From: Poa pratensis
Taxonomy: Eukaryota; Streptophyta; Magnoliopsida; Poales; Poaceae
NCBI GenBank assembly: GCA_947311845.1
Contig: CAMZMU010000059.1
Span: 34,109,777-34,173,776, forward strand
DNA: 64,000 nucleotides
Reading direction: 5' to 3'
The position numbers and the translations under genes are program-made. Below the pieces are notes generated by a model. It searched no databases. It saw only the letters and a list, made by a program, of their open reading frames with translations, and was not told the origin of the DNA. Numbering within the stretch: the stretch's first letter is position 1; each line of letters opens with the position of its first letter. This document shows positions 1 through 12,439 of the stretch, in pieces.

Positions 1-1911
1 TTATTGTTAGAATTTTATATGATGAAATGAAAATCTTGAATGGACTTTTCTTTGAGTGATGAGCAGGACAGATTGTCTTCCTTCCCGTTTGTATCTGCTC
101 ATAAGAAAATCTGCGTTTTACCATATTCCTAGGAGTTTTCTAAGATTAAGATATGTAGTGAGTTGGATCTAGAGTTCTTTGTTTGAATGGGAACTACACT
201 GAAAAAATAATCTCTTAGGACTGCAGGTGCATTAGTAGTATAAGATTTAACCAATGTCTTTTTTGGTACATGAAAGAATAAAGTGAATTGTTTCAAATTA
301 CGTTGTTTGTGATGTTCTATGGACATACCATTTTTATCTGTGATATTTGCCTCAGATAAGGAAGATGCTCTAGCTGAAGATGTGGATATATCAAGGGCTG
401 GTTCAGAAGCTTGATTAAACTGTTAGGATTCAAGTGGTGTTCTTTAGCTGTGGCATGTATGGCACTGCATCAGCCTGCCAATTAGTTTTCAATCAAGGTA
501 ATTTACTCTCCTCTTTATATATTGTGTTAATATGTGGTGGTAGTTTCAATCAATCATAACAATATGAGTAGTTGATTAGCTGTTTGCAAGTTAAATTAAA
601 TTATAAATCAGAAGAAGAATCATATGCTCATTCAGTACCATCTGATTTTCCTTTTTAACATGGACATATACCATGTGGTATAATATTTATGAAGCATGGC
701 TTGGAAATTGCATGTACATGGTTACGTTGTCCCTGTAACTTCTTTAGGAGTGAGATATGATATGTATGCTGGTAGCATCTAGAGATGCTTGCTAGGACGA
801 TATAATGTGTTCACTCTTATGTTTGTATTTAGTTAGTGTAAGTTGCATCTGTTTAATTGGATTTGGTGATAGCTTGGATGGATTTTGTAGCCGTTGTACA
901 CCTAAACTTTCTTAGGTTGATATGTGCTTGCCTATATCCTTTTCTAATGTACACATTTTTGTTTTCCCTTGTGCAGGTGGGAGATACTAGCCTATAAATT
1001 ACACGCCAGCTAATTGTCAGCTCTGCTAATGTAGGTTTGTCAAGCGTAATGATAATCAGTTTCATGATCCGCTCGCTGGTGAGAAAATGGCAGTGTCAAG
1101 GTTATGTCTCTCTCTCTCAGTCCGTTTCTTTTCGCAGGCCGCCGCCGCCGATCCCACTTGGATGCTATGATACTACTGTTTTAGAGTTTAATTCATTTTT
1201 CAGCTTGGTTGATTATTGTTCTTACTTCCCCTGAAGGGAAGCAGCAGAGGAAAGGCTTGAAGAAATTTAGGCTATATTGAGTATGAGGTGAGTACTCACA
1301 TACATGACAATTCAGTGTGAAGGTCAATCTTGCGTCTAAAATAGTTGTTGGGCTGTTTTTGAAATAAGAGTTGAGTAATCACATACATAGTATCAGCTCC
1401 ATGTGGTACGATTGTCATGACCCAGCAGCAGATAGTAATAATTTATTTAATATTGGGACACTGCAGGGTTACTTTTGATGCATGATGAATGAATTGATTG
1501 GTTCCTTAGCTGAGCCCTTATGTTTAGTTCAAGCTTAGACATTTTATTTCCAGCTGCTGTGATTTTCATGATATATATGACTGAAATACTGATATGGACT
1601 TATTGGAACATTACTTTCAGTAGAGTATTACTTTTTGGGAGACAAAATCGTGTGGAGCTGTGCTTTCCTGGACAGACTGGGGCGTCGACACCGGCAACCT
1701 CGCCTTCAAGAGGAGGTGACCAGGCAATGACTGCATTTAGGAAAAGGGCTCGGCTATTTCGAGGGTCAATAATCCCTTTACTTTGTTCTTTACGTTCCGA
1801 AGTTACTGCCAATCTTAGATGCTATGAAGTCAATAGTTTCACTGTAACGTGTGTGTTCACTGTAACGTGTGTTCAAGGCTGATGAGAAGCAGGAAGTGAT
1901 TCCAGGAAGTA

Positions 1912-2012
1912 GTACATGAGGAGAGCCACTTGGTAAGTAGACATATATTTTTCTCTGAAGTTGAATTTCGAATGGTACATGAGGAGAGCCACTTGGTAAG
2001 TAGACATATATT
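1912..2012. repeat. 38-bp direct duplication, period 63
   Basis: The same 38 bases occur at 1912-1949 and again at 1975-2012, starting with gtacatgagg and ending with acatatatt. The 25 bases between them differ from either flank. It looks like a small local duplication; no function is apparent. Confidence 0.85.
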
Positions 2013-2841
2013 AGCAGTTGATATAATTAACTGATGCTTCTTTTTCATTCCCACAGGTTGCCATCTTCGTCCTTCGAGAGCCGAGTGCAGGTGGTGGCCG
2101 CTTGTGGATGACGGCGGCAACAGGTGGACGGGACGACGGTCGGCGCTGAGCCACTAGCAGCAGATAATGCTTTTTTCGTCTATTCATGAATGATGGGTTA
2201 GTTCTTTGGACATGACATATAGCAAATTAACTGTTGCTCATTTGTGTCTCTTAGATTGCGTTCAGTTGTACCTTTCTTTTATTACAGAAATCATTAGGTT
2301 ATATTGCTCATAGTCATAGCTTTGGTTCAGTTGTAGCTTCAGTCTTTTGCATCCCTTAGTAGGTGTTTTTCTTGTCCATTGACATGAGAATAAATAAGGC
2401 ATGGCAATAAACTGTACATGTTATCTCAAAGAGAAACTAGGTTCACATAGAATTGTTATTAGAGATTAGTGCAGTTAGAAAATGCTCTCTTTACACGTGA
2501 TTAGTTCGCTATAACTTCATACCAAGTAGAGAAGAAAAATAAGTTTTTGTTATAATATCACCGATTTACATGTTTAGTGAGCAGAAATATTGCATGAGTT
2601 TGTCTAATACTTCTCAAGTCTTTGAGCAGATCATACGCTGAAGGAAAAATAATTGTGTATGTTTATTTGGAGTCTGGAGTATTCTGAGCACTACCCATTT
2701 CCTTATTGGATTTGAAATGGCTAAAGCTGCCCATTCTTATAGTGTTTTTGCTTAGTCATGTTGCTATCATGGTCATTCAGCCCATTCGGTTGTTGGATTT
2801 GAAGTTAATGCTCTCTGCATGGTGCTATTTTGTTTACCCAT

Positions 2842-2897
2842 GGTTGCCAATATTGGAATTCCACAATTTGGTTGCCAATATTGGAATTCCACAATTT
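2842..2897. repeat. Perfect 28-bp tandem duplication
   Basis: Two identical 28-base units abut at 2842-2869 and 2870-2897, each starting ggttgccaat and ending ccacaattt. Perfect identity suggests a recent slippage or duplication event. Confidence 0.9.
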
Positions 2898-4151
2898 ATG
2901 ATTTCTTTGGGTATGCACAAGCATGTTTTTACTACACATACTCGGCGATGCTTCTGAATATGCTCTTTTGCTGTTCATGACTGGTTGTCGAACCTAAAAG
3001 CGTTATACTTATTGGTTTAAAATTGGTTGTCAAACCTAGAAGTTTTCATATCCTTTTCAGGTTACTTTCTGTTGCTCAACTTTTATGTTGCGCTTTGGGC
3101 GCCTGTACAAAACTGATCCAAGAGGCACTGTGTTACTAGGTTGCTATATAGGTTCAGTCACCACTCATGTTTTTGGTTTCCTTTGCCATTGATGCCCGCA
3201 CATACAAAATGAAGGCGCCAGTAGATTGTCATGTGCTCTCTGCTCGCTTCCATGTGGTCTTCCTCTTGTTAAGAGTAGGCTGAATATATTTATTCAAAGG
3301 CTTGCTTTATTTCTCCCTTTTAGCGACATTTAGAACATCTTCTCTATTCCATCGTTTGGCACGTTTAGGAAAAATATTGTAAATCAGGAAATAAACTTCT
3401 TGGCACGCTTTTTGTTTCAATGATTTCTTGTGTTCTACTGATGTACGACAGAGGCTGGATGCAATTGCCTACCATCAAAGTAATTTTTTTCTATGATTCT
3501 AAAGAGCAATACAATTGTGTTTCTGATCTCTGCTTTGCCATTAATCAGTCCCTTGTTTCTTTCTACTCTTGCTATTTTGGCGGTCAGCAGTAGCGACCAG
3601 TGACAATATTTTTGGCACTGTCTACAAATAACATATTCAGGTATGGCTCTCGCAAGTAATTCAGGGAGGACCTAAGGGCTAAGGCCTTAGGCAGATGTAT
3701 GTACGGTGCATCCAAAGTTTGTCAGTTCTTTGAACACCCAGTAGGTGTCATAATATGTACATGATATTTACTCTTTTTTCTCTTTACTAATTACCGTATC
3801 AACATGTAATACTATCATTGTATATACTCAGTGTACTTATAAGTTGTACGTGCTTCCGGTGACACTTGATAGAGATGTTTATAAGGGTGAATGCATTCCT
3901 AGAAGCTTGACTAGCAGTTTACTATTTATTTCCATTTTACATTATTTACCCACTCACTTGAAATCCTTGAGCACTTGGTTTATTACTGTAATGGGCGATA
4001 TTTTAGTTTATTGTAAAATTATTTTCGTGTACAATCTAATTTGATGGTTGGAAAGAAAAGATGCGAGATCATCTGTAACAAAATAACACTCGGGAGTCTT
4101 GGAGCTACTTAAGTCAGTTGTCATAGGAGTGACTTCTCAAGAGTTTATAAG

Positions 4152-4719
4152 ATGACCCATAAACGTTTGATTTTTTTGTGAAAAGAACCCTGGCATTCAA
4201 AGAAACACCAAACACTACAAATCACTTCAACAAATTGAACATTGCAACAAGATCATTGAGATGCCGTCTTTAACCTCTAAACTGTGTCGATGGCGCTCCA
4301 TCGGTACACTCCTTCTAGAGCTTGCCTGGCGTTTTTTTGGTGTGACCAAATGGGTCAACAAGACCACATCTGTCCTGGAGCTGAGCCAAAGGAGCTCCAC
4401 GATGATCTGGAGACCGCCACCGCAAGAAGTCATTGAGAACCACACCACTCCCACGACCTTCTCCACATCTCTGTTGACATGTGACTGAAACCGGGGAGAC
4501 ATTTTTGCAAGAAGCATCGTCCCAACATATCTGGACACTAAAATCAGAAGAAAAAAATGAGCCCTCCCGTCGACGAGGGCCGAGATCCACCGCGCCTCCA
4601 TGCCCCGAAGGTCACAGAGGCGGGCAGACTTGTGGCGGCGTTGACGGGAGACGAGGAGATCCAATCGCCTCTCCTGGTGACCTAATTAACGAGAGGCATT
4701 TACGCATTTGACCCATAAA
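4152..4719 (-). mobile_element. Candidate retroposed segment flanked by 12-bp direct repeats
   Basis: The 12-mer tgacccataaac occurs at 4152-4163 and 4708-4719 and brackets about 544 bp that are clearly GC-richer than the surrounding spacer. Read on the minus strand, the segment holds an open frame of 145 codons (4664-4227) that I do not recognise, and it ends in an AT-rich tail next to the left repeat. The direct repeats would fit a target-site duplication of a LINE-mobilised sequence. There is no clean poly(A), so an unrelated duplication remains possible. Confidence 0.35.
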
Positions 4720-5139
4720 CCTTTCATAGTCTGTGGTGATACACAATCTACACACACAGTGCATTAGGCATTAGGCATACATATTCCCACGGGGATACAG
4801 GTAATGTATGTAAGGTGCGTGTGCTTTTAACCAAGGAAAGTAATAGTAACATAATCCATGGTTGATTTATGTGATGATCAATGTGCTATTTAAGAGGAGC
4901 TCTCTCTCCCCCTCTGCTCACATTAAGAGTCGACTCCCTTCTCCTTCTTTGCTTCTGCGGCCTCGTCGTCCTGAGTGCGGATGGGATACGTGGTAGGATC
5001 CCCATTTTACATAGTACAAGTAGGGTTAGGTTAAGGTTGTTAGGGTGTAGGGTTTAAGATGTCTCTTATGGATAAGGATATTATGCAATCACATAATTAT
5101 AAAATATAAGTGATTTCTTTGCTCTCCAACTTTGTGGAT
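4720..5139. other. Spacer, nothing recognised
   Basis: Contains a CT-rich stretch around 4896-4970 resembling a 5' leader, then AT-rich sequence. No open frame or transposon end is evident. Confidence 0.3.
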
Positions 5140-5998
5140 TATTATGAAATCCTAGGAGACATGTCTAAGACTATTTTGCTGTCAATATTATGGTCAATTC
5201 TAATTGTATTCCACTCAGGATTATTAAATTCTACAGTGGTAATGTTAGGAGATGCTTTCTGTATAGTTTCATCATGCGACTATATTCATACTTTTATAAA
5301 TTTAAGCCTTATATAGCAACAATTTCAAGCCTGATACAGGTTCTTACGTTAGGTTGGATCAGATCGACGACGTAGACATATGGAGGAGTCAAATCAGTAA
5401 GAACAATAGCACACCTTAATTAGTTCTAGCATCTCCAAAACCGCTTGAAGAAAGGACATAGCCAAACACACATGACATGGGCACAACCAACCTCGTGCAA
5501 AATCAAATCCCTTGCATCTCTCTTCCTAACCAATCATACAACAACCATATATTATTCCTGATGGTATTTACATGACAAAAGATTATACGTCGAAGATAAC
5601 TATATCATAAATGTATATGAAAGGGGAGAAAAATAAAGCTTGTAGCTGCCATATAATTAAAGTAGAGCATCGACCATATCAGACCAACTATCTTCCCATT
5701 TACCCTACTGATAAAATCCAACTCAAATCCAACTAATACATTTCAACCATGCATTCAAAATTTGTAGCTTTATTATGAAATCCTACGAGACATGTCTAAG
5801 ACTATTTTGCTGTCAATATTATGGTCAATTCTAATTGTATTCCACTCAGGATCATTAAATTCTATAGTGGTAATGTTAGGAGATGCTTTCTGTATAGTTT
5901 CATCCTGCGACTATATTCATACTTTTATAAATTTAAGCCTTAGCCTGATACAGGTTCTTACATTAGGTTGGATCAGATCGACGACGTAGACATATGGA
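5140..5998. repeat. Direct repeat pair of about 245 and 228 bp
   Basis: The stretch at 5140-5384 recurs at 5771-5998 in the same orientation with few mismatches. The second copy lacks 17 bases, removed between two short aagcc matches, which looks like a microhomology deletion. About 386 bp of unrelated AT-rich sequence lies between. The copies start tattatgaaa and end with acatatgga; they lack TG...CA ends, so they do not look like LTRs. A tandem duplication followed by divergence is the simplest reading. Confidence 0.8.
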
Positions 5999-6380
5999 TC
6001 AAGCCAGCGGCGAGGACATGAAATGTCAACCACGGACAAGGGTAAATGATAATATGCCACGAAAAACAATAGACACAAAAAATATATAACTTAAGGTTAC
6101 ATTACAGTTTTACTTTTGGCACCTGCGCCAGTGGCGCAACGGGTCATCTAGTATAAAGAATGCATGCGTCGACCACTCACAACAATTCGTCTCAACTTAC
6201 TGTGGATACAATGCATCTTACCGTGATGATCTATATGTACGTGTATACTCTATTCAGTAAGCAAAGAATGTTAAGATTAGGAGGACTCGGAACGTCACTA
6301 TCCAGTATTGTAGAGTGCAAATTTGATTCCTATTCAACAAAGAGAAAGCATTGTGAAGCTCACAACGTTCTTGCACGTTA

Positions 6381-6685
6381 GGGCATGTACAATGGGGTGA
6401 CGTTAGCCTTTTCTTAGTATTGACACGTAGGATATTTGTCTAGTTGGAGGAGAGAGAATGAAGAAAGTGGATGATGCCTTCCCTTAAATAAGGGAAGGCT
6501 AATTTCACCATTGTACCATTTGTCTTCCCTTAGAAATACAATTTATTTCTAAAATATAATTAATTCTCATTAATTGTTAGGCATGGCAATAAGAGATAAT
6601 GCATTGTATAACTAATAATGTTGCCTTCTCTAGATGACGTGGATAACTAAGAGAATGTGTGCCTTCCCTACCATTGTACATGCCC
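6381..6685. mobile_element. Tourist-like (PIF/Harbinger) MITE
   Basis: A 305-bp element with 15-bp perfect terminal inverted repeats (gggcatgtacaatgg and its complement) is flanked by the 3-bp duplication TTA at 6378-6380 and 6686-6688. The paralogous unit near 55010-55020 reads straight through the site (gcgcgttagtgcatgcaag), giving an empty-site control. It encodes nothing; mobilisation would need a Harbinger transposase supplied elsewhere. Confidence 0.9.
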
Positions 6686-6854
6686 TTAGTGCATGCAAGG
6701 GCTAATCTGAGTTGGCTGACTAGTACAGTTAGGTCAACGGGGAACTCCTACCATCTAAGTGTATAGTATTCTTCTAAAAATGTTGTATTTGTAGTAGAAA
6801 TCTCTTAAACGTGAAAATACTTGTCTAGCTCGTGGATCGTTCCGGACAATACTA

Positions 6855-6977
6855 CTCCCTCTGTTTCAAATTAATTGACTTAAATTTGCCTAAAAATAGA
6901 TGTATCTTTACTCGTTTAGTGTCTAGATACATCCCTTTCTAGACAAATGTGTGTCAATTAATTTGAAACGGAGGGAG
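6855..6977. mobile_element. Stowaway MITE (Tc1/Mariner type)
   Basis: A 123-bp AT-rich element has inverted ends beginning ctccctctgtttcaaatt and ending with the near-complement, flanked by TA at 6853-6854 and 6978-6979. The ctccctc(c/t)gt terminus and TA target duplication are diagnostic of the grass Stowaway family. It is non-coding. Confidence 0.93.
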
Positions 6978-7199
6978 TATTAAAATGAAGCGACTAGTCA
7001 GATAATCTAGTCGAATCGGTAGTTGAGTGACACTGGTTTCACCAATCAGTGTAACTGTGGCGCAAATTATATTCCTTTTCTTATCATTTGTAATTGAAAA
7101 CTCTATTCATGACAACATTCCGCTTAGTAATTGTATTAATAATGCAAAAAAAATTGGGCACTTAAGGCATGACTCTGAACAGAACAACACGCAGAGCTC

Positions 7200-7510
7200 T
7201 GGAGAGTGCGGGGTCGACAGGTTAACCTTTCTTTTTGACAACAAAGAAAGGTTAAATAGTGCAAGATCCAGGTTGGGTAAAGATTGAGCCCTTGTTCTTT
7301 GCATAATGTAGCAATTGTTCGTGATTGTAGCTTCAGGAAAAAGATTCAGATAACACTAAGAAAGTCGCTGACAGACATATACGCCATTTGCGATCATCAT
7401 CCCAAACCTAATGCATATTCATCTGCATTCTAACTCTCGCGTCTCCAGTCCAGAAGGCATGGTACTAGGAACCAGAGCGATGACCGTGCCTCCTCTAGCT
7501 GCACATTTCA
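7200..7510. repeat. HSP70 3'-flanking block duplicated near 56-58 kb
   Basis: Sequence downstream of the HSP70 gene (7200-7350 and 7410-7510) recurs at 56140-56290 and 57890-57975. In the distal copy the two parts are pushed about 1.6 kb apart by inserted sequence. The HSP70 coding region itself is not present in the distal copy, so the ancestral duplication either excluded the gene or the second gene was lost. Confidence 0.7.
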
Positions 7511-7844
7511 GAAAATTAAGGGATATTACAATTTGCCAACAGAGATCAAACTAGTTTTCATCCCCACGAGTGGTCATGAAAGAATTAAAGAGACTGCAGA
7601 TGGAAATTAACACAATTCGCTCAGAATCAGACAACTCAGAACAAATTTAGGAAAGCACCATATTCAGATTAACGAAGAGCTGATAAAGCTCAGTTTCAAA
7701 GCAACAGGCAATCATGCATGTCTTTCCCATCCAACATCATCCAACAAGCTACTTCTACTGATCGACAGTTCGTTGACGCAACTGAAACGGTAAGGCAGAG
7801 CACCAATCACATAGCGCAGACCGAACAAGACCAAGAGGAGGAGC

Positions 7845-10758
7845 TTAATCCACCTCCTCGATCTTGGGGCCAGCGCCACCGCCGGACGGCACATCCTCGT
7901 CCATGCCCATGTCGCCGCCCATGCCCGGCGCCGCACCGCCCTGGTACATCTTGGCAATGATGGGGTTGCAGAGGCCCTCCAGCTCCTTCATCTTGTCCTC
8001 GAACTCCTCGGCCTCGGCGAGCTGGTTGCAGTCCAGCCAGCGGATGGTCTCCTCCACGGCGTCCTCCATCTTCTTCTTGTCGTCGGCGGCAAGCTTGGAA
8101 GCGATCTTGTCGTCCTTCATGGTGTTGCGCATGTTGTATGCGTAGTTCTCCAGCGCGTTCTTGGCGTCCACCTTCTTCTTGACCTCCTCGTCCTCCGCCC
8201 TGTACTTCTCCGCCTCCTGCACCATCTTCTCGATCTCCTCCTTGCTCAGACGCCCTTGTCGTTGGTGATGGTGATCTTGTTCTTCTGGCCGGTGGTCTTG
8301 TCCTCCGCAGAGACGTTGAGGATGCCGTTGGCGTCGATGTCGAAGCAGACGGTGATCTGGGGCACGCCGCGGGGCGCCGGCGGGATGCCGGAGAGCTCGA
8401 ACTTGCCCAGGAGGTTGTTGTCCTTGGTCCTGGCGCGCTCGCCCTCGTACACCTGGATCAGGACGCCCGGCTGGTTGTCCGAGTAGGTGGAGAAGACCTG
8501 CTCCTTCTTGTGGGGATGGTGGTGTTCCTCGGAATCAGCGTCGTCATGACACCACCAGCGGTCTCCAGGCCCAGGGACAGCGGCGTGACGTCGAGCAGAA
8601 GCAGGTCCTGCACCTTCTCGTTGCCCTCGCCGCTCAGGATGGCTGCCTGGACGGCGGCGCCGTATGCCACGGCCTCGTCAGGGTTGATGCTCTTGCACAG
8701 CTCCTTGCCGTTGAAGAAGTCCTGGAGCAGCTGCTGCACCTTGGGGATGCGGGTGGAGCCGCCGACCAGCACCACGTCGTGCACGGTTCTCTTGTCCATC
8801 TTGGCGTCGCGGAGGCACTTCTCCACCGGCTCCATGCATTTGCGGAAGAGGTCCATGTTGAGCTCCTCGAAACGAGCCCGGGTGATGGTGGTGTAGAAGT
8901 CGATGCCCTCGAACAGAGAGTCAATCTCGATGGTGGTCTGAGCGGTCGACGACAGGGTGCGCTTGGCGCGCTCGCAGGCAGTCCGGAGCCGGCGCAGGGC
9001 GCGGGGATTGCCGGTCATGTCCTTCTTATGCTTGCGCTTAAACTCCTGGACGAAGTGGTTCACCATGCGGTTGTCGAAGTCCTCGCCACCCAGGTGAGTG
9101 TCACCGGCAGTGGCCTTCACCTCGAAGATGCCCTCCTCGATGGTCAGGAGGGACACATCGAAGGTGCCGCCGCCCAGGTCAAAGATGAGCACGTTCTTCT
9201 CGCCTGTGCTGGTCGCCTTCTTGTCGAGGCCGTAGGCGATGGCCGCAGCGGTGGGCTCGTTGATGATGCGCAGCACGTTGAGCCCGGCGATGGCTCCGGC
9301 GTCCTTGGTGGCCTGCCGCTGAGAGTCGTTGAAGTAGGCCGGGACGGTGACCACGGCGTTCTTGATGGAGCTGCCGAGGAAGGCCTCCGCGATCTCCCTC
9401 ATCTTGGTGAGCACCATGGAGGAGATCTCCTCAGCGGCGAACTGCTTCTCCTCGCCCTTGTAGTTGACGACGATCATCGGCTTCTCGGCCGGGCCAGCGA
9501 TGACCTTGAAGGGCCACAGCTTCATGTCGCTCTGCACGGACGGGTCAGAGACCCTGCGACCGATCAACCGCTTCGCATCTGCACACAGAAACAGAGCAAA
9601 TAACAGTCAGTTGGATTGCCAACTATTGAAACTTCCAAACAGAAACAGAGGAAATGGCACCAAGGGCAAATCAGAACACGCAAATCGAATCTGAACTTCT
9701 AATGTCACTATTTTATTTCTTCACTGGTAAAAAGGTGCATTCCGTTAAGAGCAATACAAAACACAGAAACAAAAGTCTAACTAGATATGATAGGACAATC
9801 AGATAATACAGCAGAACTCGTGTTCAATTCGAAAAACTATGATTTAACCTAACTAATCACCAATAGTACTACACCATGCTGAATAAAAACAAATCAGTAC
9901 TCTCTGAACAAATTAGTGTTCATCAAACTGTGTGACCATGAACAGAGAACCACCACGCTAAACGGAACTAGTATTAAATTTCAAAATCATGGGACTAGAT
10001 TCGCGAACAGCCACACCTGATTTTCAAACAATAGTAGATCTAATCCCACCTAAGAAGGTACATTTCGTTCAGAGCAATACAGAATACAGGAACAACAAGC
10101 CTGATTAGATCTCATATGATAGTCTAATCATACAGCAAAACTCGTGTTCAATTGGAGATACTATCTATCATTCAGCCTAAATAATCACCAATACTACACC
10201 ATGCTGAATAAATTAACAAATCAGTACTGTCTGAACAAATTAGTATTCCTCTACTGCATCCTCTAACTGCTTGACCATGAACAGAATAACCACGCTGAAC
10301 AGGACTAATAATAAATTCATAAACATGGGACTAGATTTTCGAACATCGACACCTTATTTCCAAGCAAGAGTAGATCTAATCACCCCTAATCATGCTGCGC
10401 GCACTAACATATTCTGAAGACGAAAAAAACCCACGGAAACCCGAGGCGCATATCTACACCGAAACTACTACCAACGGCGGCGTAACGAAGAGGTGCAAAT
10501 CTGACGGGGAGGGAGGGATGGGAAGCAGGAGGTATGGATGCACGTACCGAAGACGGTGTTGGTGGGGTTCATGGCGACCTGGTTCTTGGCGGCATCTCCG
10601 ATGAGTCGCTCGGTGTCGGTGAAGGCGACGTAGGACGGCGTGGTGCGGTTGCCCTGGTCGTTGGCGATGATCTCGACGCGGTCGTGCTGCCACACGCCGA
10701 CGCAGGAGTAGGTGGTGCCGAGGTCGATCCCGATCGCCGGACCCTCGCCCTTCGCCAT
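7845..10758 (-). CDS. HSP70: Cytosolic HSP70 chaperone, two exons, frame broken twice
   Basis: An ATP-dependent chaperone of the cytosolic and nuclear class. Exon 1 runs 10758-10548 (starts [18 protein letters not shown], 70 codons plus one base). A 969-bp intron (GT at 10547, AG at 9579) falls at the plant-conserved site before DAKRLIGR. Exon 2 runs 9578-7845 and ends in EEVD, the signature of cytosolic members that bind TPR co-chaperones. The nucleotide-binding signatures [12 protein letters not shown] and [13 protein letters not shown] are intact. Two one-base deletions break the substrate-binding half: near 8510 (after IPRNTTIPT) and near 8253 (after ITNDKG). On each side the protein resumes exactly in register with the family, and no other residue looks decayed. 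Without the two gaps the product would have the usual length of about 650 residues. Either a very young pseudogene or, as I think likelier, an intact gene with sequence errors. Confidence 0.93.
9579..10547 (-). other. HSP70 intron 1
   Basis: A 969-bp AT-rich intron with GTACGTG donor and GTGTGCAG acceptor, read on the minus strand. Two related internal stretches (about 9840-9900 and 10140-10230, both including caccatgctgaataaa on the plus strand) suggest an old duplication within the intron. Confidence 0.85.
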
Positions 10759-10882
10759 CTCTCTCTCGTCGGCCGGATTCGCTCGCCTCGATTTGCTTTG
10801 CTTTGTTTGCTGGTGGAAATTGCCTTGCTTGGGGTTTGGTTTCTGATTTCGAACTGGGGAGCGGGGCGAGGAGGCGGGAGGG

Positions 10883-10963
10883 ATTTTATTGGCGGAGGAG
10901 GCCGGGTCTGGAAGGTTCTGGTGCGGGCGATCTGGGCCGTCGGATCGAGGAGGTTCTGGAAGG
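10883..10963 (-). promoter_or_regulatory. HSP70 core promoter with heat-shock elements
   Basis: Upstream of the start codon on the minus strand is an AATAAAAT TATA-like box (10890-10883). Further upstream lie two heat-shock-factor motifs of the nTTCnnGAAn type: TTCtgGAA at 10954-10961 and GAAggTTC at 10911-10918. Spacing is as expected for a heat-inducible gene, with a leader of roughly 100 bases before the ATG at 10758. The motifs are seen directly; heat induction is inferred from them. Confidence 0.7.
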
Positions 10964-10999
10964 ATCGGGAGGGTTCTGGGGGAGGCGACGGCCAAGATT

Positions 11000-12439
11000 A
11001 CGACCATGCTGCTAATTCTCGCATTTTGCAGGCGCTCGCAATTCGAATGGTTTTTTTTTAACTGACAATTCAAATGGTGCATGCCCGTCTCTAGAGAGGG
11101 GTTGTACTCGGGTGATCACTGAGAGTAACTCCAAGGAAGTGTCAATTATCAAAACAAATCACATCTAATGGTGACTTGTGGCAGGAGAGATTTTTTCCAG
11201 CTTTAACATTTCTTGTGTTGCGAGAGGCACTAATAATACAACTCATTTTTGTGCAAAAATAAATTTGTCGTATGTGGTGATAGGTGGAGATGCGTGTGAA
11301 TTAATTATCCATGATTTCTTGCCAACACTTTCATGAGTGATTGCAAACTTCACCCCTCTCCTCTTCTCCTCCATGAGCCTCGCCGGTCGGAGCGGTGAGG
11401 GGAAAGGTGGTCGGGCCTCCCCTGTAGATAGTAGTTTAGATAGTAGTCTAGGTCATCTTACGCCAGGAGCGCGTTGTTATTTTCTCGTTGCCTGACTAGA
11501 AGGGTTAAGCTTGGTGCACCAGTCAATGGTAGAATTGGGAGTGAGGGGCATCCATAGTCCATGGTAGACCTCCCTCCCTCATCCTCCGCCATAGTGGGCT
11601 TCTTTCTTGTTGGGTTGGTTTGACCTTTTATTTATCTACTACTCTTCTCTTCACCTTTTAACCGTTTGTCATGGCTACGTGCTTGGACTTTTGTTGAATT
11701 GACTCAATCTTAATGATCGCGCCACATTGGACTAGAAACCGGTACGAATTATTCATTCCTAATACACACGTCGTCACTCTATTCGCCTCTTTTGGAATAA
11801 CACCGAACACCAATCCTCGCCAATCGATTCTCCTTAACTCATAAATCAGATCCAAATGGGCCAGACACACTTCGTCTCTAGGATGATGGGCAAGCAAAAA
11901 TCAACCAAGATGAGTAAACCTTGGAGACAAGCGAGCGTTTTTATATCAGGATAAGCAATCATTTCTGCCCTCTCTACACAATTGCAATGGTCAATAATTC
12001 CAAAGTTGATAGGATGATATTGTCATCCTAGAAATGAACCTGATATTAGCAGTGTTAGCAAAAGTAAAAGATGTAGTATTATTATCTAGCTTAGACTAAC
12101 CCTCTTGGGGCGTCGACCCACTCGCCAATGTCATAAGGAAATTTGATGCATCATGCGAAAGCGTCAAAGGGTACCCAAACCTTTTACCTTTAGTGTCCAT
12201 AGGAATGCACGTGTAAGAACCCCCCCCCCCACCCCACACACACCACCACCACCAAATTGTTGAACCGAAGACACACCCTTCTTTAGCAAGAACTGTAGGA
12301 ACACCCCAAAATGATATTATTAACATAGGAAGTCTAAAAACTATTTATAAGTTGTTACAAAAGAAAGGTAAGACCAAATTACAAGAGGCAGTGAATCCAT
12401 TTCGACAAATAAGTCAGAGTGCTTTGCTTAAGTAGTGTT
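11000..12439. other. Spacer upstream of HSP70, nothing recognised
   Basis: Mixed-composition sequence with short GC-rich patches (11340-11420) and a C-run followed by CA/CCA repeats at 12219-12256. No frame or transposon end can be supported. The missing 5' part of the hAT element starting near 12440 is not found here, so that element is 5'-truncated or decayed. Confidence 0.3.

Larger units (their letters stand above)
1..4150. other. AT-rich spacer, no recognisable gene
   Basis: No open frame here exceeds about 120 codons and none resembles a known protein. Several pyrimidine-rich stretches ending in AG (near 975, 1618 and 2056) look like splice acceptors, and the stretch at 2057-2150 is GC-richer than its surroundings, so this could be the decayed 3' part of a gene or a spliced non-coding transcript. 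Short tandem duplications at 1912-2012 and 2842-2897 are listed separately. I see no transposon ends. Confidence 0.4.
6145..7360 (+). repeat. Local repeat unit, copy A (MITE-interrupted)
   Basis: This copy shares long blocks, in the same order, with copies near 23.8-24.5, 38.2-39.0, 40.1-40.3, 54.9-55.1 and 62.5-63.3 kb. Recognisable blocks include a TATAAAG box about 25 bp before accactcacaa, then ttaagattaggaggactcgg, then agagtgcaaa, and later gcatgactctgaacag. A short frame starting Met-His-Leu follows the presumed leader. Two MITEs interrupt the copy (6381-6685 and 6855-6977). The part after about 7200 also matches 56140-56290. No intact protein can be proposed. Confidence 0.7.

Noticed and set aside
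5140..5998. Direct repeats as a pair of LTRs
   Set aside because: No TG...CA ends, no primer-binding site or polypurine tract, only 386 bp between them, and no target-site duplication.
8779..9603. Plus-strand ORF of 274 codons
   Set aside because: It is the antisense shadow of HSP70 exon 2; GC-rich codons on the minus strand leave the opposite frame open. No domain and no independent promoter.
12219..12256. C-run followed by CA/CCA repeats as a telomere-like or regulatory motif
   Set aside because: Simple low-complexity sequence; homopolymer length may itself be unreliable.
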